Below, one piece after another: positions 60,583 to 64,000 of a stretch of 64,000 nt of DNA. Within the stretch, counting starts at the first letter, position 1. The number at the start of each line of letters is the position of its first letter. A program made the position numbers and the translations under genes. The notes under the pieces were generated by a model. It did not search any database and was not told the DNA's origin. It saw only the letters and a list, made by a program, of their open reading frames with translations. The stretch is from Paenibacillus sp. SY21-1. GTDB lineage: Bacteria > Bacillota > Bacilli > Paenibacillales > Paenibacillaceae. The DNA is taken from NCBI RefSeq assembly GCF_005222705.1, contig NZ_STGF01000009.1, positions 124,001 to 188,000 on the forward strand, written 5' to 3'.

Positions 60583-60697
60583 CTCATCCTGCGTCGATTA
60601 TTTCCGTTTTCCTTCCGAGCGCTTTCGGTAATCTTTTTCGTGCTTGGGCTAAAAGACGCCAAAGGCGACCGGGCAAGTCTTGCCGCTCCCGGCGATA

Positions 60698-61765
60698 TTA
60701 GCCGAGGTGGCGCTTGGAGCGCCACAGCACGCCGCTTTTGACGAGCCTTGGCACACGCCCCATAATCGGTGTGCCGCCCATAAGGCCAAAGCCGCTTTTT
60801 TTGCCGAGCGAGCCCAGTACGCCCTTCAGCTTTAGTTTGCCCAGGCGAGGGGTTTTGTCATGCCAGATCGCTTGCAGCACCTCGGCAATCTGTTTCCCCT
60901 GAGCGCCGGCCGCTTGTCCGCTTGGCGACAGCGGCAGCGCGGCGCAATCTCCGACGACAAAAATGTTCGTATGATCCGGAAGCTGATGATACTCATTAAG
61001 AAGCAGTCTGCCTTGATTGTCTTTCGGCAGCATGAGGCCCTGCACAAGCTCAACAGGCTGGATGCCTGCCGTCCATACCGTAACATCCGTATAGATGGGG
61101 CTGGAGGAATGGCTGTCATGGAGAATGCCGCCTTCAAGCTTATGCAGTGCGACATTGCCGAGCATGTCTACCTGATGCTCCGTGAACCACTCCGAAACGA
61201 ACGATTGGAGCTTGCCGGGAAAAGCCGACAGCACGCTTGGCCCGCGATCGATAATACGGATATTGAGATCCGGGCGGCTTTCGCGCAGCTCGGCGGCAAC
61301 CTCGACTCCGCTTAATCCACCGCCGACGATGGAAACCTGGCCGTAAGGTTTAACATCGTTCAGCAGCGCATATGTTCGTCTTGCGGCCGAAAAGGTTTGG
61401 ATGCTTGTCGAATATTGCTCGGCGCCATCGATGCCATGATATTTGTCCGTGCATCCCAGCCCGATAACCAGCCAGTCGTAGCTGATCGGCTCCCGGACGT
61501 CTAGCAGCACCAGCTGCCGCTCCAGATCAAGCCCGGTTACCTCGCCGTAGGCCAGAGACAAACGATCGTGAACGGGGAATTTCACTCGCAGCTCGAGGTC
61601 CGATACGGTTCCGGCGGCAAGCGCATAGTATTCGGTTTTAAGTCCTTGAAACGGCATTCGATCGACCAGCACAATGGAAACGTCGCGAGGGAGCTGCTTT
61701 TCCAGCAGCTCGTCGGCAATGGCCAAGCCGCCATAGCCACCGCCCAAAATAACTAATTTTCTCAT
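60698..61765 (-). CDS. yutJ: NDH-2-like FAD oxidoreductase (YutJ)
   Basis: 355-aa type II NADH dehydrogenase-like flavoprotein. The FAD site LVILGGGYGGLAIADEL is at the N-terminus, the NADH-binding motif VSIVGGGLSGVEVAAELRE is at about 155-173, and the second FAD motif IFVVGDCAALPLSPSG is at about 274-289. It is shorter than respiratory Ndh (about 400 aa) and lacks a long C-terminal membrane-anchor segment, so its partner may be a thiol or Fe-S protein rather than quinone. yuzB is convergent with it at this locus. Confidence 0.88.
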   Translation of the reverse strand: MRKLVILGGGYGGLAIADELLEKQLPRDVSIVLVDRMPFQGLKTEYYALAAGTVSDLELRVKFPVHDRLSLAYGEVTGLDLERQLVLLDVREPISYDWLVIGLGCTDKYHGIDGAEQYSTSIQTFSAARRTYALLNDVKPYGQVSIVGGGLSGVEVAAELRESRPDLNIRIIDRGPSVLSAFPGKLQSFVSEWFTEHQVDMLGNVALHKLEGGILHDSHSSSPIYTDVTVWTAGIQPVELVQGLMLPKDNQGRLLLNEYHQLPDHTNIFVVGDCAALPLSPSGQAAGAQGKQIAEVLQAIWHDKTPRLGKLKLKGVLGSLGKKSGFGLMGGTPIMGRVPRLVKSGVLWRSKRHLG

Positions 61766-61829
61766 TAGGTCCTCAACTCCACACTTCTCGATGGTTGTAT
61801 ATAATTTATGTCTCTAATCGGTGGATTAC

Positions 61830-62933
61830 TCACTCGTATACTTTAATTTCATTGTAAAAGGTATCCCGCTCGACAGGAATGCGGCCTGCGCCCTTGATCA
61901 GCCAGATCAGATCCTCGCGGGTAATGCCCTCAGGTGTGAGCGCGCCTGCGGCATGGCTGATTTTCTCCTTGACGATCGTGCCATGGGCATCGTCAGCCCC
62001 CATCGTTAAGGCAACCTGTGTCAGCTGCACGCCGATATTAATGAAATACGCTTTAATATGGTCAAAATTGTCGAGCATTAGACGGCTGATCGCAATGGTC
62101 TTCAAGTCCTCAAAAGCGGAGTTGCGGCGGCGAATGCCGGCTCTCGGGTTAATCGGCTGCATCGACAGCGGAATGAATACCTGGAAGCCGTTCGTTTCAT
62201 CCTGAAGCTCGCGAATTTGCATCATATGGCGGATGCGATCCTCTTTGGTTTCAATCGAGCCGTACAGCATCGTCGTATGGGTGCGCAGGCCCAGCTCATG
62301 AGCAGTCCGGTGAACCTGCAAATATTCGCTGACATCGGCTTTGGTTACACGCATTTTTTTGCGGTAATGGTCGGACAAAATTTCCGCACCGCCGCCGGTG
62401 AGCGACTCCAAGCCGGCTTTGATCAGTTCCTCCAGCACTTCCTTATACGGGAGACCGCTTATTCTGGAGAAGAAATCGATTTCGGCCGCCGTGTAAGCTT
62501 TGAGCGTAACATTCGGATATTTCGCCTTCAGCGCTTTGAGCGAATCGACATAATATTGGAACGGAACATGCGGATTGTGGCCGCCGACAATATGGAATTC
62601 GCGAACGCCCGGGTGTATGTGCTGCTCCACATATTCGATCATTTGCTCGCCGCTAAGCGTATAAGCGCCATCCTGGCCTTCATCCTTGCGGAAATTGCAA
62701 AATGCGCAATGCGCTTCGCATACATTAGTAAAGTACAAGCTCATATTTTCAATAAAATAAACCTTTTTGCCGTTTTTGCGAAGCGCAACTTCATTGGCCA
62801 ATTGTCCGATCGTAAGCAGATCGTCGGACTGGTATAAGAAAACACCATCCTCCAGCGTCAAACGCTGGCCATGACGCACTTTTTCAATGATGTGCTGCAT
62901 TTGTGAGCCTTCTGTCGGAATTACGACGTTCAT
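61830..62933 (-). CDS. mqnE: Aminofutalosine synthase, radical SAM (MqnE)
   Basis: 367-aa radical SAM enzyme joining 3-[(1-carboxyvinyl)oxy]benzoate and the adenosyl radical to make aminofutalosine in the futalosine menaquinone route. The cluster-binding cysteines are in TNVCEAHCAFCNFRK (CxxxCxxC, about residues 63-70). Further motifs are FHIVGGHNPHVPFQYY, AYTAAEIDFFSR and LESLTGGGAEILS. The ATG at 62933 has AGGAGG 7 nt upstream; in-frame codons farther up lack signals. It resembles MqnE more than MqnC. The other mqn genes are not in the window. Confidence 0.88.
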   Translation of the reverse strand: MNVVIPTEGSQMQHIIEKVRHGQRLTLEDGVFLYQSDDLLTIGQLANEVALRKNGKKVYFIENMSLYFTNVCEAHCAFCNFRKDEGQDGAYTLSGEQMIEYVEQHIHPGVREFHIVGGHNPHVPFQYYVDSLKALKAKYPNVTLKAYTAAEIDFFSRISGLPYKEVLEELIKAGLESLTGGGAEILSDHYRKKMRVTKADVSEYLQVHRTAHELGLRTHTTMLYGSIETKEDRIRHMMQIRELQDETNGFQVFIPLSMQPINPRAGIRRRNSAFEDLKTIAISRLMLDNFDHIKAYFINIGVQLTQVALTMGADDAHGTIVKEKISHAAGALTPEGITREDLIWLIKGAGRIPVERDTFYNEIKVYE

Positions 62934-63002
62934 GGCGGAGCCTCCTGAAAAGTTCAAATTGTGAAAAAAATAACTTGTTTTTCCGATAAAGAAACTGTAA
63001 CT

Positions 63003-63031
63003 ATTATAAACCTCCTGCATGACAGGGGCAA
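63003..63031 (-). promoter_or_regulatory. Probable mqnE promoter
   Basis: On the minus strand: TTGCCC (63026-63031), 17 nt, TATAAT (63003-63008), about 70 nt before the mqnE ATG. Confidence 0.6.
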
Positions 63032-63087
63032 TAAGAAAAGCATTTGGCTGGAAGTTACTGGGCATCGGCTGGCCGGGCATCCTGCTC

Positions 63088-63116
63088 TTGAGCGTATGGT
63101 CCAACTGGAGTATACT
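63088..63116 (+). promoter_or_regulatory. Probable promoter of the A-type Fe-S carrier gene
   Basis: TTGAGC (63088-63093), 17 nt, TATACT (63111-63116), about 59 nt before the ATG at 63175. Confidence 0.58.
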
Positions 63117-63174
63117 ATAAACAAGTAAGTGATTTTTTTTTGAAGAACCAGTAGGCTAAACGGAGGGATGTCAC

Positions 63175-63537
63175 ATGATTACGATCAGTGAACTTGCATC
63201 TGACAAAATAAAAGAAATGCTCGAGGAAGAGGGAACGCCGGACATGTTCCTGCGCGTTGGCGTCAAGGAGGGCGGCTGCAGCGGCTTCTCTTACGGCATG
63301 GGCTTTGACGACGAGCAGAAGGAAGGCGACCGCGAGCTTGAGTCGGGCGGATTGAAGGTTGTCGTTGACGAGGAGAGCGTTAAGTATTTGAACGGTCTTG
63401 TCATTGATTTCAAGGAATCCGCGATGGGCGGCGGCTTTACGATCGAGAATCCCAACGCGAGCGCGACTTGCGGCTGCGGAAGCTCGTTCCGTACGGCGAC
63501 GGACGCCGGCAAGCCTGCAGCTGCGGGCGAGTGCTAA
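63175..63537 (+). CDS. yutM: HesB/IscA-type iron-sulfur cluster carrier (YutM-like)
   Basis: 120-aa A-type carrier (ErpA/SufA family). The three conserved cysteines are Cys in EGGCSGFSYGMGF (about residue 35) and the CGC pair in ATCGCGSSF (about 99-101). Typical length is 105-120 aa. It receives and passes on 2Fe-2S or 4Fe-4S clusters, probably with the NifU-like YutI encoded 3 kb upstream. GGAGGGA lies about 8-9 nt before the ATG. The Ala/Gly-rich C-terminal tail ending in GEC carries an extra cysteine. Confidence 0.94.
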   Translation: MITISELASDKIKEMLEEEGTPDMFLRVGVKEGGCSGFSYGMGFDDEQKEGDRELESGGLKVVVDEESVKYLNGLVIDFKESAMGGGFTIENPNASATCGCGSSFRTATDAGKPAAAGEC

Positions 63538-63569
63538 GTTTAACCAGCGATAGAACCGATAGGTGCGAC

Positions 63570-63608
63570 AAGCCATTGGGCGGATTATGATCCGTTCAAT
63601 GGCTTTTT
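63570..63608 (+). terminator. Terminator after the Fe-S carrier gene
   Basis: AAGCCATTG pairs with CAATGGCTT, enclosing an inner CGGAT-TAT-GATCCG-like hairpin, followed by TTTTTCG. Confidence 0.85.
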
Positions 63609-63660
63609 CGTTTGCAGGGCACCATACGCTTGCACAAATAAGGGCGGAGCCGTCGGCAAT

Positions 63661-63676
63661 TCAGGGAATTCCCTGA
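63661..63676. promoter_or_regulatory. 16-bp perfect palindrome upstream of the GAF gene
   Basis: TCAGGGAATTCCCTGA is uninterrupted and lies 24 bp upstream of a TATAAT (63701-63706), around where the -35 would be. It is a candidate operator; regulator unknown. Confidence 0.45.
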
Positions 63677-63786
63677 CATACAGCAGACGGCTTGGCGTTT
63701 TATAATCAGAATATACCTGAAGCTTGGGGGAAGGGGCCATCAAGACAGCCGCCAAGCAGGAGCACCGTCCGGGAGGAGGAAACGAG

Positions 63787-64000
63787 ATGTTGAAATCGGA
63801 TTCACATATCGCGGAAGTTATGGAACGGGTGAAGCAGGAGACGATGAGCGATTTTGTCGGAGTAGGCTTGATGGATACGGTCAAACGCAAATTATGCTGG
63901 CAATGGGCGGCAGGAAGCATCAGCCAGCGGTCGCTAAAGGTGGAGCAGAAGCCCAATACGGGCCTATCCGGCGCCGCTCTGCGCTCCGGCCGCCCCGCGA
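63787..64000 (+). CDS. GAF-domain protein, NreA-like, 3'-truncated by window edge
   Basis: The first 71 codons of a gene that runs off the window. The visible part, MLKSDSHIAEVMERVKQETM followed by DFVGVGLMD, LCWQWAAGSISQRS and NTGLSGAALRSGRPA, follows the start of a small GAF domain like NreA, a nitrate sensor that works with the NreBC two-component system. GGGAGGAGG lies about 9 nt before the ATG. A TATAAT at 63701-63706 and a palindrome at 63661 precede it. An NreB-type histidine kinase just downstream would confirm the assignment; other GAF proteins remain possible. Confidence 0.72.
   Translation, partial: MLKSDSHIAEVMERVKQETMSDFVGVGLMDTVKRKLCWQWAAGSISQRSLKVEQKPNTGLSGAALRSGRPA

Noticed and set aside
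60583-60697. GC-rich stretch between yuzB and yutJ as a clear terminator
   Set aside because: Several small complementary pieces are present, but no single stem with a T-run stood out, so it was not listed as a feature.
1-64000. tRNA or rRNA genes, prophage, or a clear defence island
   Set aside because: I found no cloverleaf-like segment, rRNA-like stretch, phage structural genes or multi-gene defence cluster on reading both strands; a covariance or profile search could still reveal something small.

Overview
The window looks like chromosomal DNA of an endospore-forming, Gram-positive bacterium of the Paenibacillaceae (Paenibacillus or a close relative). Reasons: an alpha/beta-type small acid-soluble spore protein behind a SigG-type promoter; the germination pair cwlJ-gerQ; a yutI-yuzB-yutJ-yutM neighbourhood as in Bacillus; a T-box leader in front of trpS; strong AGGAGG-type ribosome binding sites with many GTG and TTG starts; and moderately high GC with very GC-rich third codon positions, which produces long antisense shadow frames. 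The genus is an inference from gene content.

Layout. 1-7 kb: urea carboxylase (5' end outside the window) and allophanate hydrolase, an ATP-dependent urea-degrading pair, then a convergent, diverged adenylosuccinate synthetase paralog. 7-10.4 kb: a LysR regulator, ribokinase, and a metallo-beta-lactamase-fold hydrolase with a TetR regulator behind a striking nested palindrome. 10.4-14.3 kb: an iron module made of an AraC regulator fused to a siderophore-binding domain, a siderophore-binding lipoprotein with a Fur-like box, and a ferredoxin-NADP reductase-like flavoprotein. 14.4-16.8 kb: a ROK sugar kinase lacking the usual zinc motif, and an MFS transporter. 16.8-18.1 kb: the accessory patch, with 13 copies of a 51-bp tandem repeat whose variation is mostly at third codon positions, beside a decayed IS256-type transposase.

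18-24 kb: an AraC/cupin regulator divergent from a YicI-type alpha-xylosidase, then a sugar isomerase/oxidoreductase pair. 24-31.3 kb: a PadR-HAAS-DUF4097 operon, two secreted wall-associated proteins (CAP; LysM-3D), a possible MITE, a polysaccharide deacetylase, a Fur-controlled FhuF-like reductase and a chemoreceptor. 31.5-38.6 kb: an unknown small gene, a permease pair with a His-rich loop, T-box-trpS, SASP, a YfhP-like protein, gerQ and cwlJ. 38.8-46.2 kb: ctaB and sco (cytochrome oxidase assembly), a Toprim protein, a YjcZ-like peptide, an MFS pump, and a membrane protein/CvpA-transglutaminase/class B PBP group.

46.4-50 kb: a four-gene manganese/zinc ABC transporter (mntABCD type). 50-57 kb: a sugar-type binding lipoprotein, a HAD phosphatase with a probable CTG start, DUF456, a MOP-family flippase, a lipoprotein with a copper-amine-oxidase-like domain and a thioredoxin-like protein. 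57-64 kb: ctaA, a HEPN-domain protein, an SDR lacking the usual Ser, the yutI/yuzB/yutJ set, mqnE (futalosine menaquinone route), an A-type Fe-S carrier, and the start of a GAF-domain gene.

Recurring themes are iron acquisition (two Fur-like sites, FhuF, Btr-like regulator), respiration (ctaA, ctaB, sco, mqnE, NDH-like), Fe-S biogenesis and spore functions. No tRNA, rRNA or CRISPR array was recognised. I did not find a clear multi-gene defence or biosynthetic island. The least explained items are the 51-bp repeat array, the nested palindrome at the rbsK stop codon, the CvpA-transglutaminase fusion and the possible MITE.
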